64,000 bases of DNA from Streptomyces cucumeris (GTDB lineage Bacteria; Actinomycetota; Actinomycetes; Streptomycetales; Streptomycetaceae), in assembly GCF_024295805.1 (NCBI RefSeq), contig NZ_JANCLX010000006.1:136849-200848 (forward strand), in the 5' to 3' direction. The first letter of the stretch is position 1, and every line of letters starts with the position of its first letter. Shown here in pieces: positions 49,345-58,963 of the stretch. Under the pieces are notes generated by a model that saw nothing but the letters and a program-made list of their open reading frames with translations, was not told the origin of the DNA and searched no databases. The position numbers and the translations under genes were made by a program.

Positions 49345-49953
49345 ATGTCCTGGGATGGTCACCACACACCGCAGCCGCCTGCGTCCGCTCCGGCGCCGCC
49401 CCGCCCCAAGTGGGCGCGCAAGCGCATTCTCCTCCCGGTCGCCGGCGCCCTGTTCCTCGCCGGTGTCGGCGTCGGCAGCGCGAACGGCGAAGAGGGCGGC
49501 ACCGAGAGCAAGAAGCCCACACCGAAGGTCACCGTCACCGTCACCGCCGAACCGCCGTCCAACCGGGCCAAGGCCGAGCCGACGCCGACCGTCACGGTCA
49601 CCAGGACGGTGACGGCCAAGCCGAAAGCGAAGCCCAAGCCCAAGCCGAAGCCCGCCGACGAGGCACCGGCGGGAACCGCCGTCTTCAAGGTGTGGGGGTC
49701 GGCCCCCTCCGGCGTCGACATCACCTACGGCAGCGACAGCGAGAACCTCGACGGGCACGGGCTGCCGCTGACCAAAACGCTCCGGATCAAGGACGACTCC
49801 CTCTACTACCACATCAGCGCGCAGCTCATGGGTGGTGGCGACGTCAAATGCTCCGTCACCATCGACGGGGAGACCAAGTCCGGGCATGCACGCGGCGGTT
49901 ACAACATCTGCTCCGCCCAACTCAACGGAGACTTCTCCGGCGGCTGGGAGTAA
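49345..49953 (+). CDS. MmpS-like membrane-anchored protein
   Basis: A 202-residue protein: a Pro/Ala-rich cytoplasmic start, one membrane segment (ILLPVAGALFLAGVGVGSA, about 28-47), a Lys/Pro/Thr-rich linker with repeated KPKPK and TVTVT elements (about 55-100), and an external domain (about 110-200: VFKVWGSAPSGVDITYGSDSENLDGHG, YYHISAQLMGGGDVKCSVTIDGE, NICSAQLNGDF) similar to the MmpS family of mycobacteria. In mycobacteria MmpS helps MmpL lipid export; no MmpL gene is in the window. AAGGGGGG lies before the ATG. Confidence 0.75.
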   Translation: MSWDGHHTPQPPASAPAPPRPKWARKRILLPVAGALFLAGVGVGSANGEEGGTESKKPTPKVTVTVTAEPPSNRAKAEPTPTVTVTRTVTAKPKAKPKPKPKPADEAPAGTAVFKVWGSAPSGVDITYGSDSENLDGHGLPLTKTLRIKDDSLYYHISAQLMGGGDVKCSVTIDGETKSGHARGGYNICSAQLNGDFSGGWE

Positions 49954-49973
49954 GCCGTAGGCCCCAGGGGCCC

Positions 49974-50003
49974 AGGGCCCTCCCCCGAGGCCGGGAGGGC
50001 CCT
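49974..50003. terminator. Bidirectional terminator between MmpS-like and acyl-CoA dehydrogenase genes
   Basis: AGGGCCCTCCC and GGGAGGGCCCT form a perfect 11-base-pair stem with an 8-base loop in the 62-base gap between convergent genes. Confidence 0.8.
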
Positions 50004-50015
50004 TCACGGCCACCG

Positions 50016-51242
50016 CTAGCGGATCGGCATGCCCGACAGGGTGCGGGCGATCACCAGACGCTGGATCTCACTGGTGCCTTCGAAGATGGTGTAGATCGCC
50101 GCGTCGCGGTGCATCCGCTCGACCGGGTACTCACGGGTGAAGCCGTTGCCGCCGAGGATCTGTACCGCCTGAGCGGTGACCTCCTTGGCGGTCTCGCTGG
50201 CGAACAGCTTGGACATGGAGCCCTCGGCCGAATCGAAGGGCTTGCCGCTCACCGCCATCCACGAGGCGCGCCAGACCAGCAGCCGCGCGGCGTCGATCCG
50301 GGTGCGCATATCGGAGAGCTGGAAGGCGATGCCCTGGTTGTCGATGATGGGGCGGCCGAACTGCTGCCGGGTCCTGGCGTAGTCGAGTGCGACCTCGTAC
50401 GCGGCGCGGGCGGTGCCGACCGCCATGGCGCCGACGGCCGGGCGGGACGCCTCGAAGGTGGCCATCGCGGCGTTCTTCAGCCGCTCGCCGCCCTCCTTGG
50501 CCCGCTCCCGGGCGCGCGCGAGGCGCTCGTCCAGCTTCTCCTTGCCGCCGAGCAGGCAGTGGCCGGGCACCCGGACGCCGTCCAGGACCACTTCGGCGGT
50601 GTGCGAGGCGCGGATGCCGTGCTTCTTGAACTTCTGGCCCTGGGACAGACCGGGTGTGCCGGGCGGGATGATGAACGAGGCATGGCCCTTGGAGCCCAGT
50701 CCGGGGTCGACCACCGCGACCACCACGTGGACATTGGCGATACCGCCGTTGGTGGCCCAGGTCTTGGTGCCGTTCAGCACCCACTCGTCCTTGGCCTCGT
50801 CGTAGACGGCGCGGGTGCGCATGGAGGCCACGTCGGAGCCCGCGTCGGGCTCGGAGGAGCAGAAGGCGGCGACCTTCACATCGTTCGCGTCGCCGTACAT
50901 CTGCGGAACCCAGGTGCCGATCTGCTCCTCGGTGCCGTTGGCGAGGACGCCGACGGCGGCCAGACCGGTACCGACGATGGACAGGGCGATACCCGCGTCA
51001 CCCCAGAACAGCTCCTCCATGGCCATGGGGATGCCGAGACCGGTGGGGTCGAAGTACTGCTGGGCGTAGAAATCCAGCGAGTACAGCCCTATCTTGGCGG
51101 CCTCCTGAATAATCGGCCAGGGGGTCTCCTCGCGCTCGTCCCACTCCGCGGCGGCCGGGCGCATCACATCCGCGGCGAACCCGTGAATCCAGTCCCGCAC
51201 TGCCTTCTGCTCGTCGTCGAGTTCGAACGAGAACTCCGCCAT
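50016..51242 (-). CDS. Acyl-CoA dehydrogenase
   Basis: A 408-residue FAD-dependent acyl-CoA dehydrogenase that makes a 2,3-enoyl-CoA. The FAD/substrate motif is KVAAFCSSEPDAGSDVASMRTRA (about 118-140), then NGTKTWATNGGIANVHVVVA, RQQFGRPIIDNQGIAFQLSDM (C-terminal domain), and the catalytic-region IFEGTSEIQRLVIARTLSG near 385-405. Chain specificity is not determined by these. A divergent TetR gene with a perfect palindrome between suggests repressor control, as in fatty-acid degradation loci. Confidence 0.93.
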   Translation of the reverse strand: MAEFSFELDDEQKAVRDWIHGFAADVMRPAAAEWDEREETPWPIIQEAAKIGLYSLDFYAQQYFDPTGLGIPMAMEELFWGDAGIALSIVGTGLAAVGVLANGTEEQIGTWVPQMYGDANDVKVAAFCSSEPDAGSDVASMRTRAVYDEAKDEWVLNGTKTWATNGGIANVHVVVAVVDPGLGSKGHASFIIPPGTPGLSQGQKFKKHGIRASHTAEVVLDGVRVPGHCLLGGKEKLDERLARARERAKEGGERLKNAAMATFEASRPAVGAMAVGTARAAYEVALDYARTRQQFGRPIIDNQGIAFQLSDMRTRIDAARLLVWRASWMAVSGKPFDSAEGSMSKLFASETAKEVTAQAVQILGGNGFTREYPVERMHRDAAIYTIFEGTSEIQRLVIARTLSGMPIR

Positions 51243-51256
51243 GGCCCCTCCACCTG

Positions 51257-51277
51257 CTTGTTACCTGCGGTAACAAG
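51257..51277. promoter_or_regulatory. Operator palindrome between the acyl-CoA dehydrogenase and TetR genes
   Basis: CTTGTTACC and GGTAACAAG are a perfect 9-base-pair inverted repeat with a 3-base centre (TGC), 14 bases upstream of the dehydrogenase start. A shorter TACTC-AC-GAGTA repeat lies at 51284-51295. The palindrome is where a TetR repressor would block the dehydrogenase promoter. Confidence 0.8.
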
Positions 51278-51410
51278 AGTGTGTTACTCACGAGTAGACC
51301 GTGTCAACTCCCCTGGCCGCCCGCGCCGGACGCACCACACTGGTGTTACGTTGCGCAGAGCACAGACGGCCTGGACGTGTGCGGACGTCAGGGGGCGGGG
51401 AGGAAGCGCG

Positions 51411-52064
51411 ATGGAGACCGGGACCAGCCAGCGGGATGATCAGCGGCAAGCGGCCGAGCGGCGGCGCAGGGAACTGCTCGAGGCCGCGGACCGTGTGGTG
51501 CTCCGCGACGGCCCCGAAGCCTCGATGAACGCCATCGCCGCCGAGGCGGGCATCACCAAGCCCATCCTCTACCGCCACTTCGGCGACAAGGGCGGGCTCT
51601 ACCGCGCGCTCGCCAAGCGCCACACCGACGCGCTGTTGTTCTCGCTGCGGGCCGCCCTGGACGCCCCCGCGCCCGACCGGCGCCGGCGGGTGGAGGCCAC
51701 CCTCGACACCTATCTCTCGGCGATCGAGGCCCGGCCCCAGGTCTACCGCTTCCTGATGCACCCCGCCGACCACGGCCAGCAGCAGGAACAGGGCTTCGAC
51801 GTCGGCCACCACTCCGCCCCGCTGCTGCGCCGCCTCGGCGAGGAGCTGGCGAAGGTGATCGTCGAGCGGGTCGAGCTGGGCCCCGGCGGCGAGGAGCAGG
51901 CGCGGGTCTGGGGCCACGGGATCGTCGGCATGATGCACGCCGCCGGTGACTGGTGGCTGCGGGAACGCCCGTGCTCACGGGAGCAGTTGGTGAGCCACCT
52001 CGCGGAGCTGATGTGGGGACGGCTGGCGGTGGCGGACGACCGCGTCGGCGGCCCCACCTTCTGA
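51411..52064 (+). CDS. TetR-family repressor, divergent to the acyl-CoA dehydrogenase gene
   Basis: A 217-residue TetR regulator. HTH: RRRRELLEAADRVVLRDGPEASMNAIAAEAGITKPILYRHFGDKGGLYRALAKRHTD (about residues 17-73). The C-terminal ligand domain resembles fatty-acid/steroid-sensing regulators (HHSAPLLRRLGEELAKVIVERVELGPGGEEQARVWGHGIVGMMHAAGDWWL). It is divergent to the dehydrogenase, and the palindrome at 51257-51277 is the likely site. An acyl-CoA ligand is plausible by context only. The ribosome site is GGGGAGGAAG. Confidence 0.9.
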   Translation: METGTSQRDDQRQAAERRRRELLEAADRVVLRDGPEASMNAIAAEAGITKPILYRHFGDKGGLYRALAKRHTDALLFSLRAALDAPAPDRRRRVEATLDTYLSAIEARPQVYRFLMHPADHGQQQEQGFDVGHHSAPLLRRLGEELAKVIVERVELGPGGEEQARVWGHGIVGMMHAAGDWWLRERPCSREQLVSHLAELMWGRLAVADDRVGGPTF

Positions 52065-52164
52065 GGCCGCCCGCCGGGCCGCGCGCGGCCGGGGCCTGCC
52101 GGTGGCGTGGGACACATCACACCTCAGCGCGTCAGACGCTCGGCGCGCACACCTCCGGGCCGCG

Positions 52165-52713
52165 TCACGCCTCGTCGCGGGCCCAGGGCGCCCGCCGGGC
52201 CGCCCGCAGCGCCCGGCGCCGCCGCAGTCCGGTGAGCCGGTCGGTGAAGAGCGCCCCGTCCAGGTGGTCGCACTCGTGCTGGAGACAGCGCGCGAAAAAC
52301 CCGGTGCCCTCGACCCGCACCGGCTCCCCGGTCGCGGTCACCCCCTCCACCACCGCACGGTCGTGGCGCGGGGTGCCCGCCTCGATGCCCGGCAGCGACA
52401 GACAGCCCTCCGGGCCGCGCACCAGCACCCCGTCGGCCTCCACCAGCCGGGGATTGACCACATGGCCCAGGTGGCGGCGGTCCTCGTCGTCCGGGCAGTC
52501 GTAGACGAAGACCCGGCGGGCCACCCCGATCTGGTTGGCGGCGAGACCGACGCCGTGCGCCGCGTACATGGTGGCGTACATGTCCTCGACCAGCCGGATC
52601 AGCTCGACGCCGAACTCCGTGACCTCCGCGCAGGGCGCGCCGAGCACCGGATCGCCGAGCAGCCTCATCGGCCGTACCGCTCCACTGCTGCCGGGGATCA
52701 CGCCGTTTCGCAT
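52165..52713 (-). CDS. def: Peptide deformylase (second copy)
   Basis: A 182-residue deformylase with all motifs: HGVGLAANQIG (motif 1), GPEGCLSLPGI (motif 2, metal Cys) and CLQHECDHLDG (motif 3, HExxH). Starts at the ATG at 52713; the TTG three codons earlier has no advantage. It is shorter than the copy at 5250-5897, carries the bulkier AANQIG form of motif 1, and ends in an Arg-rich tail. Duplicate deformylases are common in antibiotic-producing actinomycetes and may give resistance to deformylase inhibitors such as actinonin; that is inference. Confidence 0.93.
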   Translation of the reverse strand: MRNGVIPGSSGAVRPMRLLGDPVLGAPCAEVTEFGVELIRLVEDMYATMYAAHGVGLAANQIGVARRVFVYDCPDDEDRRHLGHVVNPRLVEADGVLVRGPEGCLSLPGIEAGTPRHDRAVVEGVTATGEPVRVEGTGFFARCLQHECDHLDGALFTDRLTGLRRRRALRAARRAPWARDEA

Positions 52714-52898
52714 GAGAGCCAAGGGTACGGGCCACCCGGTTGGAGCCTGTAGGGGTCACGGAATTCGGGCCAGCGGCAGGATCTCGATAGGCTGATCCCC
52801 GACCGTGGCCTCCCGGCTGGAGATTCGGCTCGGAGGGGGCGTACCACCGGTGCTCGGGGGGCAGGAGCGGCGCCGGTATGCGAGGAGGATCTAGGACG

Positions 52899-54137
52899 AT
52901 GGCAGGCAACTCGGATCCGCTGTCGCCGCGGGCCAAACTGGCCGTGACAGCGGGCAAGGCCGCGGCCGCGGTGTCGCGGGCGGCGGGCCGCGGCAGCGGA
53001 TCGGTGATCGGCGGCAAGGTGGCCCTGCGGCTCGACCCCGATCTGCTGGGCAGGCTGGCACAGCACCTGGACGTGATCCTGGTGTCGGCGACCAACGGCA
53101 AGACCACGACCACCCGGCTGATCGCCGAGGCGCTGCGGGCGGCCGGACCGGTCGTCTCCAACGCGCTGGGCGCCAATATGCCGGCCGGTATCACCTCGGC
53201 CCTGGCGGGGGGCTCGGACTCCCGTTACGGGGTCATCGAGGTCGACGAGAAGTACCTCGCCGGTGTGGCCCGGGACACCGAGCCCAAGGCCATCGCGCTG
53301 CTCAACCTCTCGCGTGACCAGCTCGACCGCGCCGCCGAGACCCGTATGCTCGCGGAGAAGTGGCGGGAGGGGCTGACCGGCACCAAGGCCGTGGTGATCG
53401 CCAACGCCGACGATCCGCTGATCGTCTGGGCCGCCTCCTCCAGCCCCAATGTGGTGTGGGTCGCCGCGGGCCAGGAGTGGAAGGACGACGCCTGGTCCTG
53501 CCCGTCCTGCGGCGGGGTGCTCCAGCGCCCCGGTGACGACTGGGTCTGTGCCGAGTGCGGCTTCCGCCGCCCGGTGCCCAGCTGGGCGCTGAACGGCGAC
53601 TACGTCCTCGACCCGCACGGTGCCGCATGGCCGATCCACCTCCAGCTGCCCGGCCGCGCCAACAAGGCCAACGCGGCCACCTCCGCGGCGGTCGCGGCGA
53701 CCTTCGGGGTGCCCCCGCAGGTCGCGCTGGAGCGGATGTACCAGGTCCAGGCGGTCGCCGGACGGTATGACGTGGTCACCTTCCAGGAGCGCCAGATGCG
53801 GCTGCTGCTGGCGAAGAACCCGGCCGGCTGGCTGGAGACCTTCTCGCTGATCGACCCACCGCCCACCCCGGTGATCCTCTCGGTGAACGCGCGCGGCGCG
53901 GACGGCACCGACACCTCCTGGCTGTGGGACGTGGACTACACCCGGCTCGCCGGGCACCCGATCTGCGTGATCGGTGACCGCAAGCTGGACCTGGCGGTCC
54001 GGCTGGAGGTCGCCGGGCTGGACTTCCGGGTCTGCGCCGATGTGGACGAGGCGGTACGGATCGCGCCCCCGGGCCGGATCGAGACCATCGCCAACTACAC
54101 CGCGTTCCAGGACCTGCGCCGCCGCGTCGGCAACTGA
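52899..54137 (+). CDS. murT: MurT, lipid II isoglutaminyl synthase subunit (Mur ligase family)
   Basis: A 412-residue Mur-ligase-type enzyme that with GatD amidates the D-glutamate of peptidoglycan lipid II. VSATNGKTTTTRLIAEALRAAG (about 62-83) is the ATP loop, followed by IEVDEKYLAG, NLSRDQLDRAAE and NAATSAAVAATFG typical of the family. A zinc ribbon (CPSCGGVLQ...CAECG, about 197-220) is the mark of MurT as distinct from MurC-F. The DUF1727-type C-terminal part is near 290-410. SD GGAGGATCTAGG precedes the ATG. The gatD gene follows 23 bases downstream. Confidence 0.95.
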   Translation: MAGNSDPLSPRAKLAVTAGKAAAAVSRAAGRGSGSVIGGKVALRLDPDLLGRLAQHLDVILVSATNGKTTTTRLIAEALRAAGPVVSNALGANMPAGITSALAGGSDSRYGVIEVDEKYLAGVARDTEPKAIALLNLSRDQLDRAAETRMLAEKWREGLTGTKAVVIANADDPLIVWAASSSPNVVWVAAGQEWKDDAWSCPSCGGVLQRPGDDWVCAECGFRRPVPSWALNGDYVLDPHGAAWPIHLQLPGRANKANAATSAAVAATFGVPPQVALERMYQVQAVAGRYDVVTFQERQMRLLLAKNPAGWLETFSLIDPPPTPVILSVNARGADGTDTSWLWDVDYTRLAGHPICVIGDRKLDLAVRLEVAGLDFRVCADVDEAVRIAPPGRIETIANYTAFQDLRRRVGN

Positions 54138-54159
54138 CCCCGTACGAGAGGCACAAGAC

Positions 54160-54897
54160 ATGCGTAGCACGAGCCAGAACGGCCTGCGCCTGGTGTGGGT
54201 CTACCCCGACCTGCTGAGCACGTACGGTGACCAGGGCAATGCGCTGGTGGTGGAGCGGCGGGCCCGTCAGCGCGGGCTGGACGTCTCCCGGCTGGATGTC
54301 CGTTCCGACCAGCAGATCCCCACCTCCGGGGACATCTACCTGATCGGCGGCGGTGAGGACCGTCCGCAGCGGCTCGCCGCCGAGCGGCTGATCCGGGACG
54401 GCGGACTGAACCGCGCCGTCGCGAACGGGGCGATCGTCTTCTCGGTGTGCGCGGGCTACCAGATCCTCGGCCACGAGTTCATCAACGACCTCGGCCAGCG
54501 CCAGCCCGGTCTGGGGCTGCTGGACGTGATCAGCACCCGTGGCGAGGGCGCGCGCTGCGTCGGGGACGTGCTGGCCGACATCGACGAGCGGCTGGGGCTG
54601 CCGCCGCTGACCGGTTTCGAGAACCACCAGGGCGTCACCCACCTCGGCCCGACCGCGCGCCCCTTCGCCCGGGTCCGCTTCGGCAACGGCAACGGCACCG
54701 GCGACGGCTTCGAGGGTGCGTACAACGAGACCGTCTTCGGCACCTATATGCACGGTCCGGTGATGGCGCGGAACCCGCACATCGCCGATCTGCTGCTGAA
54801 GCTGGCGCTCGATGTGAACGCGCTGCCGCCGGTGGACGACCAGTGGTACGAGGCGCTGCGCAACGAGCGGATCGCGGCCGCCAGCCAGCCCGCCTGA
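54160..54897 (+). CDS. gatD: GatD, glutamine amidotransferase subunit of lipid II amidation
   Basis: A 245-residue class I glutamine amidotransferase-like protein (CobB/CobQ type). The nucleophile is Cys97 in VFSVCAGYQILG, with His198 in TYMHGPVMARNP completing the pair. It releases ammonia from glutamine for MurT. WVYPDLLSTYGDQGN at the N-terminus and FENHQGVTHLGPTARP are characteristic. Sits 23 bases after murT, so the two form an operon that makes the amidated peptidoglycan typical of actinomycetes. A terminator hairpin follows at 54970. Confidence 0.95.
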   Translation: MRSTSQNGLRLVWVYPDLLSTYGDQGNALVVERRARQRGLDVSRLDVRSDQQIPTSGDIYLIGGGEDRPQRLAAERLIRDGGLNRAVANGAIVFSVCAGYQILGHEFINDLGQRQPGLGLLDVISTRGEGARCVGDVLADIDERLGLPPLTGFENHQGVTHLGPTARPFARVRFGNGNGTGDGFEGAYNETVFGTYMHGPVMARNPHIADLLLKLALDVNALPPVDDQWYEALRNERIAAASQPA

Positions 54898-54969
54898 GCG
54901 GCCTGCGGCCCAGGTGAGCCGCCCCGGTACGGATCCCGCCCGAATGCTGGACACATGGCGGACGGCCGC

Positions 54970-55006
54970 GACCCCGCCACCCTCGCGCTTGTAGGGTGGC
55001 GGGGTC
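54970..55006 (+). terminator. Terminator of the murT-gatD operon
   Basis: GACCCCGCCACCCT and AGGGTGGCGGGGTC form a perfect 14-base-pair stem with a 9-base loop, 73 bases after the gatD stop and before the phosphofructokinase gene, which follows with its own leader. Confidence 0.85.
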
Positions 55007-55063
55007 TTCCGCCGGACAGCGCGGTCCGGTCCTCGACCCCTCGCGAACAGAGGAATCCGTGCC

Positions 55064-56089
<1,026 letters not shown>

Positions 56090-56160
56090 ACTGACCGGTT
56101 CTACGCTGGTGCGGGCACATCGGTGCACAGCGGGAGAACAGGGAAGGCCGGGGAGAGTCA

Positions 56161-57111
56161 ATGGATCACGGCGGGCACGGCATGAACATGGATCTGCCGC
56201 CGTTCACCTTGTCGCGTGGGCTGGAGTTCGGCGGCGATCCGGTCTTCCTGGTCGGCTGTGTGGTGGCGCTCGGTCTCTACGGCTGGGGCGCGGCGCGGCT
56301 GTGGCGGCGCGGTGACGCCTGGCCGGTCGGACGGCTGGTCTCGTTCGCCCTCGGGGTGCTGACCATCGCGATCGCGATGTGCACCGGGCTGAACGACTAC
56401 GGCATGGTCATGTTCAGCGTCCATATGGTCCAGCACATGATCATCAGCATGGTCTCCCCGATCCTGCTGCTGCTGGGCGCGCCGGTGACACTGGCGCTGC
56501 GTGCCCTGCCCGCAGCCGGGCGTGGCCGCAAGGGGCCGCGGGAGCTGCTGGTGGCGCTGTTGCACAGCCGCTATATGCGGATCATCACGCATCCGGCGTT
56601 CACGATCCCGCTGTTCATCGCGAGCCTGTACGCGCTCTACTTCACCCCGCTCTTCGACTTCCTCATGGAGAGCAAGCCCGGTCATGTGGCGATGATGATC
56701 CACTTCCTCGCGGTGGGCCTGGTGTTCTTCTGGCCGATCATGGGCGTGGACCCGGGGCCGCACCGGCCGGGCTATGTGATGCGGATGCTGGAGCTGTTCG
56801 CGGGTATGCCGTTCCACGCGTTCTTCGGGATCGCGCTGATGATGGCGACCGAGCCCATGATCGGCACCTATGAGCACCCGCCCGCCTCGCTGGGCATCGA
56901 CGCGCTCTCGGACCAGAACGCGGCGGGCGGCATCGCCTGGGCGTTCAGCGAGATCCCGTCGGTGATCGTCCTGGTCGCCCTGGTCTACCAGTGGTACAAG
57001 TCCGATCAGCGCCAGGCGCGGCGGGCGGACCGCACCGCGGACCGGGACGGCGACCAGGAGCTCGCGGCGTACAACGCCTATCTCGCCTCGCTCCAGGGCC
57101 GCGGCCGCTAG
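56161..57111 (+). CDS. ctaG: CtaG-like cytochrome c oxidase assembly membrane protein
   Basis: A 316-residue membrane protein with about seven helices, of the caa3_CtaG (COX assembly) family. Starts with His/Met-rich MDHGGHGMNMD, a possible copper-binding sequence. Segments include GMVMFSVHMVQHMIISMVSPILLLLGAPVTLALRAL (His-rich, about 81-117), HPAFTIPLFIASLYALYFTPLFDFLM, HVAMMIHFLAVGLVFFWPIMGVDPGPHRPG and MPFHAFFGIALMMAT, matching CtaG proteins that insert copper into heme-copper oxidases. No oxidase subunit genes are nearby. A GGGGAGAG ribosome site is present. Confidence 0.9.
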   Translation: MDHGGHGMNMDLPPFTLSRGLEFGGDPVFLVGCVVALGLYGWGAARLWRRGDAWPVGRLVSFALGVLTIAIAMCTGLNDYGMVMFSVHMVQHMIISMVSPILLLLGAPVTLALRALPAAGRGRKGPRELLVALLHSRYMRIITHPAFTIPLFIASLYALYFTPLFDFLMESKPGHVAMMIHFLAVGLVFFWPIMGVDPGPHRPGYVMRMLELFAGMPFHAFFGIALMMATEPMIGTYEHPPASLGIDALSDQNAAGGIAWAFSEIPSVIVLVALVYQWYKSDQRQARRADRTADRDGDQELAAYNAYLASLQGRGR

Positions 57112-57217
57112 CGGGATGCTGGCGGCCGGGGCCCGGCCGCGAGACGATATGGGCCGGCCCGTGGACGGGCCGTGGTCCTGACGATGGGTCGTCAGAACCG
57201 CCGTGAGGAGGTCGGGG

Positions 57218-57373
57218 ATGCCCGGATCCGCGAAGGCGATGACGGTGTGCACGGTGGGGGGCCTGGTGCTGGTGACGGCCTACACCGTGACCCTGGAAAG
57301 CAATGGCTGGCTCTGGTTCGGCTGGGTGGTGCTGGGTCTGCTGACCGTAGGGGTGATGCTGGCGCGGAGCTGA
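57218..57373 (+). CDS. Small two-helix membrane protein (51 residues)
   Basis: A 51-residue ORF with a strong GAGGAGGTCGGGG ribosome site before its ATG. It encodes two hydrophobic stretches, TVGGLVLVTAYTVTL and GWLWFGWVVLGLLTVGVML, joined by ESN. It follows the CtaG-like gene on the same strand, about 106 bases away, and could be a small accessory of that assembly system. Function is unknown. Confidence 0.6.
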   Translation: MPGSAKAMTVCTVGGLVLVTAYTVTLESNGWLWFGWVVLGLLTVGVMLARS

Positions 57374-57394
57374 GCCGGCGGTCGCCTTCCGGCG

Positions 57395-58963
57395 TCAGGC
57401 ACGGTCGGCAGGGGGCTGCTCCGGGTCCGCGGGGCGGCCCGGATCCGCGACACTCGCCGGATCCGCGGTATGCGCCGGGCCCGCCTCATGCGCCGGATCC
57501 GCGGGGCGGCCCACCAGCCACCGCCACAGCGCGCGCCACCACGGCACGGACGCCGGTGCCTCGGGTGCGTCGGCCACCACCGGCCGCGGCACCGCGGGCG
57601 GTTCCTCCGCGCGCAGCCAGCGTGCCCGGATCTCGGGCGAGAGCGTCGTGCCCGAGGTGTCCTCCATGATGTCCGGCCGGGCCCGGCGCGGGGCGAACTC
57701 GGCGGGCAGCGCCTCCAGCCTCCGGGAGATCCAGGTGGCGTGCCAGCTCAGCTCGGACTCCGGCACGGCCAGCCGGAGGTCGGGCAGCCGCAGCAGCAGG
57801 GTGTCGATGGCGGTGTCGGTGATGGCCCGGCCGATGTCCTGTCCGGGGCACTCATGGGGGCCGCCGCTGAAGGACAGATGGGAGCGGTTGCCGTACATGG
57901 GGGCGCCGATGTCGGGGCGGATGGCCGGGTCCACGTTCCCGGCGGCCAGTCCCAGCAGCAGCATGTCCCCGGCCCTGATCTGCTGACCGCCCAGTTCGGT
58001 GTCGCCGGTGGCCCAGCGGCCGGGGATGACGGTCAGCGGCGGTTCGTTCCACAGCACATGCTCGATGGCGTCCGGCAGGGTCATATGGCCGCCCGCGAGC
58101 GAGGCGCGGAAGCGCGGGTCGGTGAGGACCATGCGCAGGGTGTTGGCCATCAGGTTGGTCGTGGTCTCGTTCCCGGTGAGCAGCACCAGCCGCAGATGCT
58201 GGACCACCTCCTCCTCGGTGAGCTCCGAGGGGTGCGCCAGCAGCCAGGACGCCAGGTCCTCGGCGGGCGCGGCGCGTCTGCGGTCCACCAGGCTCTGGAT
58301 GGCCTCGGTGACATAGGCGTCGCTGCGCAGCGCGGTGTCGGTGCCCTGCATCAGGTCCCGGGTGGCGGCGACCAGCCGCGGGCCGTACTCGTCGGGCATA
58401 CCGAGGAGATGGGTGAGGACCAGCATGGGAAGCTGCTGGGCGAAACCGGCCACCAGATCGGCCTCGCCGTCCGCACAGAACTCATTGACGAGCTGGTGGG
58501 TCAGACGGGTGATGTGGCGGCGGATGCCGCGCCGGTCGAAGCGGCCCATGGACCCGGTGAGCGCGGCCCGCAGCCGTTCGTGCTCCTCGCCGTCGGCGAA
58601 GGTGCACATGGGCTGCCAGCCGACGACGGGCAGCAGCGGGGAATCGGGGGGCAGCGTCCCCTCCTTCCAGGCGTACCAGTGCCGGGAGTCACGGGAGAAG
58701 CGGGAGGGAGTGCGGGTCACCTCCAGGTTCTCGCGGTAGCCGAGCAGCAGCCAGGCCGGGACGTCCCCGTCGAGCCGGACCGGGGCCACCGCGCCGTGCT
58801 CGGCGCGCAGCCGCTCGTACAGCGCCATCGGGTCCCTGGCGTTCTCCGGCCCGAAGAGATCCGTCGTGGCACCCTCGGACATCAGGGCGTGGGCGGGGCA
58901 GGCGGCGGGGGGCGCGGCCGGGTGCCCGGCGCCGCTGCCGGGGTGGTCGGCTGGAGGGGTCAC
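57395..58963 (-). CDS. Cytochrome P450, CYP157-like, of the conservon (no ExxR)
   Basis: A 522-residue P450 with GTG start overlapping the cvnD stop by 4 bases (GTGA), with GGAGACATC ribosome site. Haem-binding FSGGPHECPG places the thiolate Cys at 372. The I-helix is LLTGNETTTN (about 261-270). The K-helix ExxR is not there: the matching region reads EHVLW (301-305), as in the Streptomyces CYP157 family, known to lack ExxR (EQSLW in CYP157C1). A 150-residue C-terminal extension, Pro/Ala-rich, goes beyond normal P450 length. CYP157 genes are found in conservons beside cvnA-D, as here. Substrate is unknown. Confidence 0.88.
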   Translation of the reverse strand: MTPPADHPGSGAGHPAAPPAACPAHALMSEGATTDLFGPENARDPMALYERLRAEHGAVAPVRLDGDVPAWLLLGYRENLEVTRTPSRFSRDSRHWYAWKEGTLPPDSPLLPVVGWQPMCTFADGEEHERLRAALTGSMGRFDRRGIRRHITRLTHQLVNEFCADGEADLVAGFAQQLPMLVLTHLLGMPDEYGPRLVAATRDLMQGTDTALRSDAYVTEAIQSLVDRRRAAPAEDLASWLLAHPSELTEEEVVQHLRLVLLTGNETTTNLMANTLRMVLTDPRFRASLAGGHMTLPDAIEHVLWNEPPLTVIPGRWATGDTELGGQQIRAGDMLLLGLAAGNVDPAIRPDIGAPMYGNRSHLSFSGGPHECPGQDIGRAITDTAIDTLLLRLPDLRLAVPESELSWHATWISRRLEALPAEFAPRRARPDIMEDTSGTTLSPEIRARWLRAEEPPAVPRPVVADAPEAPASVPWWRALWRWLVGRPADPAHEAGPAHTADPASVADPGRPADPEQPPADRA

